Assembly: GCA_019671005.1 (NCBI GenBank)
Contig: CM033721.1
Coordinates: 53,698,364-53,762,363 of the forward strand
DNA from: Hibiscus mutabilis
Lineage: Eukaryota > Streptophyta > Magnoliopsida > Malvales > Malvaceae
Direction of reading: 5' to 3'
Length of the DNA: 64,000 bases
The position numbers and the translations under genes are program-made. The notes beneath the pieces are model-generated. The model ran no database searches. It had not been told where the DNA came from and saw only the letters and a program-made list of their open reading frames with translations. Positions 24,470 to 35,698 of this stretch are shown here, piece by piece; the stretch's first letter is position 1, and each line of letters starts with the position of its first letter.

Positions 24470-27064
24470 AGTAACGACCTAATTTTTGGGTTAGCGAATC
24501 GGGTCTTGGACTCGAGTTATGGGCCTTGATTTTGGAAGTCCAAGTTAAGGATAATTAAGTTTGGGCCTTTAGTTTATTCAAAATGTTGGGATAGTGTTTT
24601 TGAATAAAAAGGTGGTTGATGGAGTGTGGGGGAAGGAAGAACAAGGAAAAGAATATATTTTTTGGGAGAGGGAGAAAAATGCAAAAAGAGAAAAGGTAAG
24701 GGGGAAAGTTATAACCTCGATCTGCCACCCCTCGGACCACCGTGCACAACACCGCCGCCGTTATTTCCTTCAACTTAGCGAGATGAACCTGCCGGTGGTT
24801 GCTGTGTCGCTGTCGCTACCATCATTCACCAGGGTGAGAGGGAAGAAGATTCAGTGAAGCTTGTTCAGTAGGTTCCACTGGCCGTCTTCAAGAGTAAGCA
24901 GCACGGTTGAACTCGCCGGGTGTTTTTATGCCGATCTACAGCTAGCCGCCTCCGTCTGGCCATCAGAGCATTCCACACGGGCCACCGCTTACGTATGGGT
25001 GTGCCCCGCAGCTGCCCCAGGCTTGGCCTGGTTCACCAGGCCGGTTGGGATGAACCAATAAACTAGCTGACCGAACCGGACCAATCATTTGACCGGGCCA
25101 TTTGAGCTGTTGAATTTTTTCGGGGGATCATACTTAGGCGTTTCTCGATGTTCTGAGTCCATTTGTGCAGTCCGTTTTGCCAAATTCGAATCCGATAAGC
25201 TATATTTATGCGTTTTATCCCTTAAAGTAGTCTAATTATATGAAATGGCTTATGTAGTCATGTTTGTTTTATCTGAGGAATTTGTGGACTCGAAGATTGG
25301 ATTTAAAGAGATGGTTGGAGGTTCTTGGATGGGGATTTATTGATAACCACTCAAGGTTAGTATGCCTTGAACTCTTATTTCTTCATAAGCATCAGAAATG
25401 TGATTGCTTTGCATGTTAGTATCTACAAATTAGGTAGACGTTGAATATTCATGTTTAGAGACCAGTAGTATGAGATTTGATAATTGTGTGAGATACATGA
25501 TGATGTCATGAAACTCATGGAGGCTTAAAAGACCGTGTAGCGTCATTTGAATATTCATATAATATTCTGATTGGTTGATTTACATGTTGTGTTGCTTGAG
25601 ATATGAATTGGCATGTTCGATGGAAATTATATTAAATGGGCTAATAATTGGTAATATTAGAATAAATGATCATGAAGTTGGTAATTAATATTAATTAATT
25701 CAATGCGTTAGTAAACAAATCCTAATGACTTTCATAACCTTTAGGGATCGAGTAAAGTATTGTAAGATTGTAATTTAAGGAAATGGTGTGAACCCGTGCG
25801 GTACAAGCTTCGGTCGTACCATTACGCGATTAGGGGTTGTATTGGTATGGGTCGACCTGTACCGATACTTGTGGAAATTAAGAATTTCTAATAAGCCATA
25901 CTAGTATCAGTACGCATGGGAGTATCGGTACCCACTAAACGAGATAATCTAAAATGCTAATAAAAAGATGAGTAATTGACGTGGGATGTAAATAGGATGA
26001 CATGGATTAATAACATAATTAATGTGGATGATTAATGTACTCTTCCATAATGTATTACCAAGTTGGTAAACTTAATTGAGTGACATGTTGTAATAGCAAC
26101 CATAGGAGATCCTTGGTGGATCGAGTTATGTTGTGTGTCGTTTGGTAATCGAGTTATGTTGTGTGCGGTTTGGACAATTGGTTGGTTGAGTAACCTTCGA
26201 TTGATGGGATTCGGATACCCAAAGAAAGAGTGTTGCAATACCATGTTTAGAGATGTCGAATGTACGTTCCCGATGTTGTGTGACACCGGGCCTCATTTGA
26301 TGATACTCGAGGAGAGATGCCAAGTATGGGTGTACATTCTCGAGGCTATATGACACCGAGCCTTACTTAGATTGAACGTTCTCGAGGTTGTGTGATACCA
26401 GGCCTCACTCTAGGTTTATGGTATAACTGTGTGTGATTTTGCTCGGTCAATCTAATGAGACCCCAAGTATGGTTGGTCTTTATGTGTCATGTATGATGTG
26501 TTTCTTGCATGTGTTTAGGCGATGTGGTGATTTCCTTATCGCTCAGAGCATGTGTTTAGGCCAATAGTGGTAACACTGCGTGTTTATTTATCTCTCCTTA
26601 TCACTCGTACTAGCTTGCATGCTTATGTTTATGATTAGCATGAAGTATAGTAGAGTAGATGTGTACCGTTGAGCTTTGTAAGCTCAGCGCTCGAAATCAT
26701 TATTTTCGTGCGTAGGTTGATCGTCGGATCATGGGACAGAGGAGCACTACCAGTTCGAGATTCCAGCATGTGGTGATTTCCCAAGTACGGTACTTGGGTT
26801 TAGTGGGCTATGTACTCATAGGACCTTACGTGGTTAAGTCTATATTTCTTGTTTTTGAAATTGTATAAATCAAGTTGAATGTTTAAATGTTTTAAATTAA
26901 AATGGAGCTCATTTGTAATGATTTAAATTGTTTATCTATGTTTCAACTATTGGATCTAAATGTTTTGGAAAATACCTTGGTTGGGCTAAACCCAGTTTGA
27001 GAAATTGTATGATTTTGAGTTGGGCTTGAGGTCCAAATGTGACATCCAGGTCGATGGTGTTACA
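24470..27064 (+). mobile_element. Tekay-like LTR, 2.6 kb, + orientation
   Basis: Starts AGTAACGACCTAATTTTTGG and ends TCGATGGTGTTACA. It is colinear with the LTR at 11356-14025. It has a GC-richer pocket at 24700-25110, a threefold internal repeat at 26262-26410 and GTACCGATAC-type motifs at 25800-25935. No body of the element follows: sequence after 27064 belongs to a CACTA element. Confidence 0.8.
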
Positions 27065-27454
27065 ATCGATGTTTAGAAATGTTAGTTGAGTTGGAAGGGT
27101 TGATACACGATCTTGATCTTTACTTTTCCATTATGTCAAATGTTTTCTTCTCAATACATATATAAATTATAAGGTGATGGAAATTCAATTGCTTAATGTG
27201 TTAATTACTTATTACAGGAAGGTCATCGAACTCTAGTCGGAATAGCAACATTTGTCTCAACAATCCATTTTTATAATTTGAAACGAGCATGGGTGAAGAT
27301 TTTAATGAAAACTGATGACATAATAATGCAATAAGATTTATATCTTAACTTATTAATTTATAATATTATAACTTCTAACTTGCTGTCGAATACATACATT
27401 TATAGTATTGTTGTCACGAGTTACTAAAATTGTTGTTTGTTTATTGCATATATT

Positions 27455-28892
27455 ATGCCTAGGAGGAAATTAAGTGATCTGTGGATTGTTCAAGTTCCTC
27501 GAGCGGAAGAAGTAACAAATAATGAGGATTTGTCTGGTGTTAGATCTTTACAAGTTCCAGAAACAGTTGAAAATGTAGAAATTGAAGGTAATGTTCAACA
27601 CTTTATTTAAATGTTAGTTGTTTTTTATTAGTGACTTGATTTTGAAAAATTTTTTGAATTATTTCTTAGGCGGAAGCATGTGTTCTGACCAGTTACTTAG
27701 TCATTGTTGCACGCAATGCTACACTTTTACCAATCAATTATGAGTCATGGCGTCAGATACCGAATAGAAACAAAAACCAAGTTGTGGGTCTTGTTAAGTT
27801 AATAATGTCTTTGTAATAGATAATCCATTATAGTAATATAGTTATTTATATTTACTTTGATTGTGTAGTTTGTAGGAGAGATTTTATTTAAAGGTCTCAA
27901 ACGATTATGTGAATGCATTAGGAAAGAAATATAGAGATTATTGAAAAAGACATATTTCAAGAATAATCTCAGCCTTCAAGAGAAGCTGCAAAATGTCCCA
28001 CCAAGAATGCTCTGGTATCAATGGGAAGATGCAGTCAAGTTTTGGAGTTCAGCGAAATGAGGTATGATCGATGCACTTTAAAAAATAATACTATGTCATT
28101 ATAATATTGGCTTTATATGTAATGCAAATTTTAAATTGTAGGATCGAGAGCGCATTAGAGTTGCTAGTAGACAACAATAGAAGTTTACTCACACAGTCGG
28201 GTAGAAGAGCTTTGCTCGTATAGCTAATGACAAGGTATTCTTTTTTTAATTATTGATTATTTTTTGATGTATTAATTTTTCTTAAGTATTAATTTCTATT
28301 ATACGTTGTAGAAAGTTACAATTGGCACTAGCGTTGGATGGATAAAGCTCTTCGACATTACACACAAAAAAAAGGATGGCTCTCCTATGACTCCTAAAGC
28401 TGCAGAAATTATGGTATATTTATTTGAAAGAAAATCTGGATTATGTTATATTTATATCAATAGTATAACATTTTTATTTTAAATAATGTTTGAATTCGTT
28501 ATAAATTCTTAATTGATTATTAGGCAAAATTGAGGGGGGAAAGGACGGAGTATGAAGCTACGGCTTCAACTAATGGTTCTGCTAATGTGGATGAGATCAA
28601 AAATCAAGTTATTGCTAAAGTTTTGGGTCTTGAAAGATATGGTCAGGTTCGCTGCCAAGGATCATTCGTTACCCCAACAAAATATTTTGGATCTAACTCG
28701 TCTCAGTACATACCATCACAGAGCCAGTCTTCTCAGGTAGAAGTTAATTGTTTAAAACAACAATTAACTCAATTTAAAGCCAAAGTAGAAGCTAGAGAAG
28801 ATGAGAGAGAATCAGAGAGAAAAGCAGCATATCAGAATCTCCAAAATCAATTTCGAGAAATGATGGTGATGTTAAAGCAGATCCAACCATAG
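27455..28892 (+). pseudogene. CACTA (En/Spm) second-ORF remnant, plant transposase Ptta/En/Spm type
   Basis: Fragments in consecutive exon-like blocks match the plant transposon protein family found next to TNP2 in CACTA elements. Seen: MPRRKLSDLWIVQVPRAEE (27455-27587, followed by a GT donor); VARNATLLPINYESWRQIP (about 27698-27765); a block around 27890-28060 with the LKVSNDYVNALGKKYRDY motif; DRERIRVASRQQ and KFTHTV (28142-28200); then VGWIKLFDITHTKKDGSPMT (about 28330-28400) and an open C-terminal part (28530-28892) ending in a glutamine/glutamate-rich coiled-coil stretch. Stops and a frameshift interrupt it. The transposase proper is not in the window. Confidence 0.8.
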
Positions 28893-29094
28893 AATCTGTC
28901 ATCTTAGTTGATTTTAGGTTCGTTCATGTTGTGTGAATTCTAATGAACAGTGTTGAACTACATTCACTTTAATGTTCTAGACTTGGATTTATTTTTGTTG
29001 TTAAGTATTTCTACTTAATTTTTGTAACTATTTTTCAAATTTTTTATTATTGGATAATGTTATAGGTTAAATTTGGGTAGTACATATTTAAAAA

Positions 29095-29577
29095 TGATGC
29101 TTGGCAAAGGTAGCAAGCGTAGCAGCGTTTGCGAAGAAAATGCCACTAAAAATCTAATCACAAAGTGGCGTTTATCCACAAAAACGCCACTGAAAATCAC
29201 GACATATTGTGGCGTTTGTAAAACAAAACGCCGCTAAAAAAAAGGTATTACGGCATTTTGATTATAAAATGGCACTATAGAACACAATCTATTGTGGTGT
29301 TTTGGCTAGAAAACCACTAAAAATAGAGACATCTTGTGGCGATTGTATTGCAAATACCGCTAAAGATAATGCACTAACGACATTTGATATTTCAAACGCC
29401 GCTATAGAACACGATCTTTCGCAGTATTTTTCAAACACAAACGCTGCTAACATTTTCGGCGTTGATTTCAGCAGCACTTTTGGTATGTTTTTTTTAGCGT
29501 CGCGAGGGTTTTTGGAGGCTCTGAAAAGCGCCACTATATGGTTAAATATAATGCTAAAAACCTATTTTGTTGTAGTG
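29095..29577 (+). mobile_element. CACTA element 3' end with subterminal repeats
   Basis: A dense array of short motifs built on GGCGTTT...AAAACGCC(A/G)CT in both orientations fills 29110-29540, typical of CACTA subterminal regions where the transposase binds. The segment stops at TTTTGTTGTAGTG (29565-29577), the reverse complement of the 5' terminal CACTACAACAAAA. No matching 5' terminus was found upstream; the left part was probably lost where the LTR at 24470-27064 now ends. Confidence 0.85.
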
Positions 29578-29800
29578 TTGTATATTAAACTTATACAAAC
29601 CTGTTAAATATGAATTTCTCTTTCCCCTCCATTTAGTCCAAATGACATATTTCTGTAATAAATTAGGGATAAATTTGGACAGTTGAATCTAGGGACAAAA
29701 TAGTGAATGTATAAGATGGATGAGAGTCTAATTCAGACAGCTAACTCGTTTTCACTTTTTATGTTTTTAAAAATGTTTCTTTTATTGTTTCCAACAACTT

Positions 29801-31333
29801 TCTCACTATAAACACTATCGTTTGTTTTTTAGCACAAATTTTTTTGAATAAGAAAAGTATACTGGATTGTATTCAAAGTGAAAAGGATTACAAAAGGATC
29901 ACACCACAACCATTAAAAATTCAATGCGAAAAATAAATACAGTAAACTTCAAAGGGTGTGAAAGACATGAGAAGCACAACTTATCACTTTGTAGAAAAAC
30001 TTGCATAGTCTTCTAAATGAAATCCAGAAACGATTACTTTAACCAAAAAGCTTTATGAATCAAGCATTCTTCCGCTACGAGTTCTTGGCACATTGACAAA
30101 CTACATAAAGGAATCAGAAAAATACCAGATCGTTGATCGTCTTGTGACTAGAAATACTCGTTAATTCTTGTTATCTAAACGCTAAATTTCCGTAATAGCA
30201 AACAATAGTGTCACAAAGACAGACAAACCTGTAAAAATGCAGACAAATAAACTATCATACAAGCAGACAAAATAAGCCAAAAAAGTAGATGTAGAATGAC
30301 TCTGGCAAAGTAAAACAAAGAAAAAACAACAAAACTAATAAAAACATATGATTCTTCATCAAAGGAGAAGAATCTTATTTATATGCAATTAATATAAAAA
30401 TTAAAAAGCAGTAGACGACATGAAGGTCGTTGTCGAAAATGACTTCAATGATGAAGAAGAACTCAAGAGAATTTTTTTAACACAAGTTAAACGTGATTAA
30501 CTTTAATAACAAAATGAAAAAGAAATCAAAATGGTTTTACAAAAGAACTCAAGAGAATTTTTTCTCACTACAAACACTATCGTTTGTTTTTCAACACAAG
30601 TATTTTTTGAACAAGAAAAGTATATTGGATAGTATTCAAAGTGAAAAGGATTACAAAAGGATCACACCACAATCATTGAAAATTCAATGTAAAAAATAAA
30701 TACAGTAAACTTCAAAGGGTGTGAAAAACATGATAAGTAAAACACATTACTTTGCAGAAAATTTTGCATAGTCTTCTAAATGAAATTTAGAAACGATTAC
30801 TTTGACCAGAAAGCTCTATGAATCAAGCATTCTTCTTATGCGAGTTCTTGCCACATCGACAAAATACCATAAAAGAATTAGAAAAATATTAGACCGCCGA
30901 TCGTCTTGTAACTAGAAATGCTCGATAATTCTTGTTATCTGAACGCTAAATTGCCATAATAGAAAACAATATTGTCACAAAGATAGACAAACCTGCAAAA
31001 ATATAGACAAATAAACTGTCATACAAGCAGCGAAAAAAAAAAAAAAAAAAAACAGATTTAGAATGACTCTGACAAAATAAAAAAAAAACAACAAAACTAA
31101 TAAAGAACAAATGATTCTTCATCAAGAGAGAAGAATCTTATTTATATACAATTAATATAAAAATTAAAAATCAGCCGACGACATGAAAATCGTCGCAGGA
31201 AACAACTTTAATGATAAAGAACTCAAGGGAATTTTTTCAACACAAGTTAAATGTGATTAACTTGAATAAAAAATGAAAAAGAAATCAAAATTATGGTTTT
31301 AATTTTATTACTCCCAACAACTTTCTCACTGTT
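29801..31333. repeat. 761-762 bp tandem duplication (two units plus a stub)
   Basis: TCTCACT followed by homologous sequence begins at 29801, 30563 and 31324, giving periods of 762 and 761. Units share AACACTATCGTTTGTTTTT, GTGAAAAGGATTACAAAAGG and GAATCTTATTTATAT over their whole length with roughly 10% differences. The third copy stops after about 10 bp. No coding frame is conserved between the two units, and the origin of the unit is unknown. Confidence 0.9.
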
Positions 31334-31920
31334 GTTAATTTTTTCAATAAGAATGTTAACATTTTTTTAACAATTTTTAGTTAGGGGAAGGGATGGAGAA
31401 TTTACTTTTAATGTATTTCGAAACCTACAATCTAAGAGAAGGGAAATGATTTTAATTGAGAACTTTAATGACTCATTCTAGCTCTAGACATTGTTGACTT
31501 TTTTTAAAATACTTCTTTCAACGTAATATATATCAACCTAATGAACTCAAATGAGCGCTATTAAGGGAAATAAAATTCAGTTTGGTGTTTTAATTAGATT
31601 AATTAACAAGTTAATATTTTAGACCAGCCAAAAACATATATAAACAGAATATCAAATTTTACTAAATTAAAGTGTAAGGTCCGACAAGGATTGATCCAAG
31701 TAATAAACAAATTGATATCGCTTAAGTCTCAAGCTTGAGTCTTTGTGTATGCAAAAATTCTTACTGTGAGACTTATTCACCAAATCTATGTGTGACGATG
31801 GTTGGTCCGAATTAATTAAGGCAACGACAACCAAAAAAGTGTAAAGGATAAAGTACGATTTTGAGCATGGTAAAGTTATCGCAATATGTATTTTTTCAAA
31901 CAAATATAAAATAAAATGTC
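31334..31920. other. Intergenic DNA upstream of the HAD-type gene
   Basis: AT-rich, with no gene recognised. It ends at the probable promoter of the gene that starts near 31970. Confidence 0.4.
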
Positions 31921-31941
31921 AAAGCAGCCAGAAAATTTTCT

Positions 31942-31949
31942 TATAAAAG
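31942..31949 (+). promoter_or_regulatory. Candidate TATA box of the HAD-type gene
   Basis: TATAAAAG, followed about 30 bp later by a pyrimidine-rich stretch (GCCTCTAGTTTGCTTCCTCC) suited to a transcription start. The coding start is about 640 bp downstream, which implies a leader intron. Confidence 0.5.
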
Positions 31950-32591
31950 CCCGACTCTGCCTCTAGTTTGCTTCCTCCTATGCTCTTTGTTCGTCCTTCT
32001 ATTAGCTTACCAAGTTTTTGAAACCGGTATAGTGTTTTTTTTTCATTGCAGCCTTAAATTTTGTTCCACTTTTCTATCTTTGTCAAGCTCACCAAATGCT
32101 TTTTCTTCTGGGATTCTCTAAAGAAATGTGCATAATTTTATGGTGTCATTTCTTTGATGTTTTCCCTATCATGATGCAATGCATGTTTGTTGAAGCTAAA
32201 AAATGCTGATTTTTCTTTGATTGGAAAGAAAATTGGGCCTTTTTTGTGTCAAACATCAAAATAGTGGCTCTGTTTTTTTTGGGTGAAATTGAGATCCAAG
32301 TGTGACATTTGTTTCAAAAAGTGCAATATAAATTCTATAATCACACCTGGATCTCAATTTGTACTAGTGGTTATGGTTTATCCACTCATGAACTCGTTAC
32401 CTAAAGCTTATCCCTAACTGCCTTGATTTGCCTTTTCTTGTTTTGAATGGTGATAATGTGACATTTGCAGTTGGAGATTTAAAGCTAGTACTGTATTTTT
32501 GGTGGTTGTAAGCAAATATGACTTTGATGTTAACTCATTTCCGTTTATTATTTAAGGTCCTTTGATCAAGTTCACATCATCAAGAGAGAAA

Positions 32592-33100
32592 ATGGATTGC
32601 GAGGACCCATATCGACTATCTCAAAGGCCTAAATATGATTGCCTTCTCTTTGGTAAGCTAATCTACTTGAGAAATGAAAGGGGGTGAGAAGGATGTATTG
32701 AAACCATTTGGCTGAATTTGCAGATCTTGATGATACCCTTTATCCCCTAAGTTCCGGTCTTGCTAGACAATGTGGGAACAACATTAAAGGTAAGAGTTTG
32801 CATTGTGATGTTGGATCTCCCATCTTTGCTGTAAAATCCAGTTTTTTTCAATGAATGCCTCTGTTTTTTTTACAGATTACATTGTGGAAAAGCTTGGAAT
32901 TGAAAAGGACAAAGTTGTTGAGTTGTCCAACTTGTTGTATCACAACTATGGGACAACAATGGCTGGCCTTAGGGTATTTACTTCTGTTTTAGCTCTTTTT
33001 TCTTGTTTCCAACATCATTTTCATTAGGTAAATGGTATAAAAATGGGGTTTCTTTTTTTATCTTTCTCCCTTGCAGGCAGTTGGTTATGACGAGTGTTAA
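32592..33100 (+). pseudogene. HAD-superfamily hydrolase (pyrimidine 5'-nucleotidase / SDT1-like), truncated
   Basis: Four exons with GT-AG borders join in frame: 32592-32652, 32724-32789, 32876-32973 and 33077-33100. The product starts MDCEDPYRLSQRPKYDCLLF and carries the HAD motif I DLDDTLYPLSSG, with the nucleophile aspartate and the acid/base aspartate two residues later. Then follow KDYIVEKLGIEKDKVVELS and NYGTTMAGLRAVGYD. Family members are about 280 residues and continue with the cap and motifs II-IV; here the frame ends after about 84 residues (YDEC, then stop) because foreign DNA joins at about 33093. The nucleophile is present but the phosphate-binding lysine and metal-binding aspartates are gone, so no activity is expected. 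The splice sites are undamaged, so the truncation looks recent or the short frame is still tolerated. Confidence 0.8.
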
Positions 33101-33840
33101 CAAAAAGAAAGGCGATGCGTTATATACTGAAGTAGACAGGTGGCGTAATGCTTCGTCAATCATTATGTTTCTTGAAGAATACCACGTGTGTACTTTAACA
33201 ATGTACATCGTCGTGAGGCTAATGGTATGACGGGCACGATGGCTAAGGCAGGGGTTGACATAACTTCATAGTTTTCGAGTTTTCTTGTGAGATAATTTTT
33301 ACTGTTATGTTGAATGACAATGCTACTGCTAGAGGATATTTAGTAATTGTTGAATATATTAAATTATGGTCGTAAGGGTTTGGCGAATACAGATGTGGAG
33401 TACATGGTTGGGTTGGTTGCTGGATGGTGCTTGGTTATGGTTGTATGCTTGGTTGGAATTGTTGGGCAATATGCGAGTTATGAGTAGTTGGAACTGAGTT
33501 TGAGTTGCGGTTGGATGCATGATAGCTTGCTGATGTTGTAGTTTGGTGTTTTGGTCTATTGATTTTTTTTACTCGAATGTTTTTTTATCCAATGCTCGAT
33601 AGTCCATACATGCTTGGGAGACTAAGGGAGTGATGGATTGGTTGGTGGATTGCGAGTGTGGAGTTGTCTCTTGTAGCTTCTAATTTGTTGAGTTGTTTTT
33701 TAAGTTGGACTTTGGTCTTTTCTTTAAGTAGTGGTGTTTTAGCTTTGTTCTTGGTGTATGGTACTTTAATTATTATCGTGTTGTACTCGTTTCCTCTATC
33801 TCAAGTTTAAGGAGTTTTTAACGAAGAGCATGATAATATA
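33094..33840 (+). mobile_element. 5'-truncated LINE tail inserted in the HAD-type gene
   Basis: Joined to exon 4 of the HAD gene. The first 170 bp encode in two frames WRNASSIIMFLEEYHVC and VHRREANGMTGTMAKAGVD, resembling the C-terminal end of LINE RNase H (basic-E-x-N ... AxxMAKAG). The remainder is a GT-rich 3' untranslated region ending in AAGGAGTTTTTAACGAAG (33813-33831), nearly the same as AAGGGGTTTTTAATGAAG at the end of the LINE at 35308-39027. No clear poly(A) tail or target duplication was found. Confidence 0.45.
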
Positions 33841-35307
33841 CGTATGTATGATTTTGACATTTTCAAATCATGTTTTATTGATCAAAAAAATTAATAATAA
33901 TAGCTTTAATTAAGCTAAACGATTCTAAATAAGAGTTTTAGTGACATTTTGTAAAAGAAAAAGAGCAATTTATAAAGACCGGAAAATACAAATTTTTTAA
34001 AAGACAATTTTACCATGAAGTGATTTTTTTAACATATCATTTTCTTTGATACACCCGACGGTTATAAGAGCACATGATCAAACCAAATTAAAGAGCAAAA
34101 TTTTTAAAGACGGCTTCTAGAAATAAATGGGGCATATGGGATTGTCATGATATGATAATGTTTTCGTCTTCATGACTCATTACTTGGACCGCTGTGGAGG
34201 TTCAAATAATTGTTACATATTTTCTTAGTAATGCTCAAAATAAGCCCAATGCTTTTCCTTGCAAGCAATAAAGACCCTTTTGTCATGGCTTATGTTTACT
34301 AGTTATCACTTCTATAAATGGAAATCATTGTGTTTTTTTTAATAATTTTAAAGCGATTACAATAAAATATCTATTCATATATTTTTTTATATCATTTCTT
34401 TCATCCAAATACATTCACATTTATTATTTTTTGTGTTCTTTTATAGTCTGTATTTTATTTAATTCTTTCGGTGTTTTGGTTGTATTAACTCTTATATTGT
34501 TGTGTCAAAATTTAATCTTGAACAGTTCGTTGATCTTTTATTGGTTAAGAAATAAGAGTGTAAAAAACAAGAACTGAATTTTTCATAATCTTAACAAATG
34601 ACCACATGTTGGGGCATCGATCTTTTGGTAAAGAAAACATAAACGGATGGGGAGAACAATAAAAAATTTAAAAATGAATAACATCATGCATTAGTAGCTA
34701 TTTTAGATTCTGTAAGTAAAAATAATTAATGTTAAATTTCTATCACTTTTAGTGCAACTCTTTTACGAAGATATCTATACATGAAATGAAGATTGACATA
34801 AAATGGAAAACAACAAAAGAGAATTGTTCATTGATGTCTGTGAGATGTATGAACTCTTTAATGCCAAGAAAGGACGCATGAGTATATATCGGGGAGAACT
34901 TTAAAGAAATTATATTATAAATGTAGAAGTATAAAATTATAAAATTTTAGAAGTGTGAAATTAGATTAATAATAAAAAATATAAAATAATTAATTATATG
35001 AAAACTTTAAAAATTGTCTTCTGTTTTCTTTCATACAATCATCTTATAATACTGGTGTAAGGATACTAGTCAAAGATGATGCCGATGTGTAATAAATTAT
35101 TTTTCAGTAAGAATATATTATTTATTAAGTTATCAATCATAGACAATTAAATATTTAATTTAATGTGAAATAAATTATTTTTATTTGATTGTTAGATCAA
35201 TTATCTTATTAGTATAAGAAACATATTAATCTATAAAACATAAATAAAAGAGTTAAAAATATTTACCTTTTTCATATTAAAATATAATACTATTCAATAT
35301 TTATGTA
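33841..35307. other. AT-rich intergenic DNA
   Basis: No coding region or RNA gene recognised. Position 35055-35093 resembles the start of the copia LTR at 40437 (TGTAAGGATAC, GATGATGCCGATGT against TGTACGGATAC, AATGATGCTGATGT) and may be a remnant of its partner LTR. Confidence 0.4.
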
Positions 35308-35698
35308 ATTTTTTAGCATGATATTGGTCGTATGTTATTTATCAGAATATGGTTGTTATTACCCGTTATCTCGGACCACAATGCCATCCTTCTTGAAGAG
35401 GAAAGACTAAATTGGGGCCCTAAGCCATTTAAATGTTTTGATTATTGGCTCGAAGAAGAAATCTTTGAAGAGGTTGTTACTAACGCTATTATCAGGGCTA
35501 GACAGGAGAATGGAAGAGTTAGAATTGGGGGCATCTTGAAAGGGTCCAAAACTGCTATCAAAAAGTGGGGAAAGAGTCATTATAATAACTTTACTGTAAA
35601 CATTGCCTTCCTGGAAAATGAAATAAAGGAGTTAGAAGAAATAATATCTAACGGGGAAGATGATCCCTCAATTATGTCAAAGTTGAGATGGACAAAAT

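Larger units (their letters stand above)
18709..24470 (-). mobile_element. Long minus-oriented LTR (3.9 kb) split by a fold-back element
   Basis: Begins TGTAACTATAACCCCC and ends GGGGTGTTACA. It is the same family as the truncated LTR at 9743. After subtraction of the inserted element and its target duplication (1820 bp) the LTR is about 3.94 kb. Short internal repeats are seen: two units of about 72 bp around 20010-20150 (CATTTAAATAAAGCATGCTTG-like) and three ACAATCACAAC-type units at 20610-20655. No element body is attached, so it is a solo LTR or a deletion product. No 5-bp target duplication was found at its ends. Confidence 0.75.

Noticed and set aside
24594..25061. Open frames of 87 and 66 codons in the LTR
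   Set aside because: Same LTR position as above, different frames and sequence; no domain recognised.
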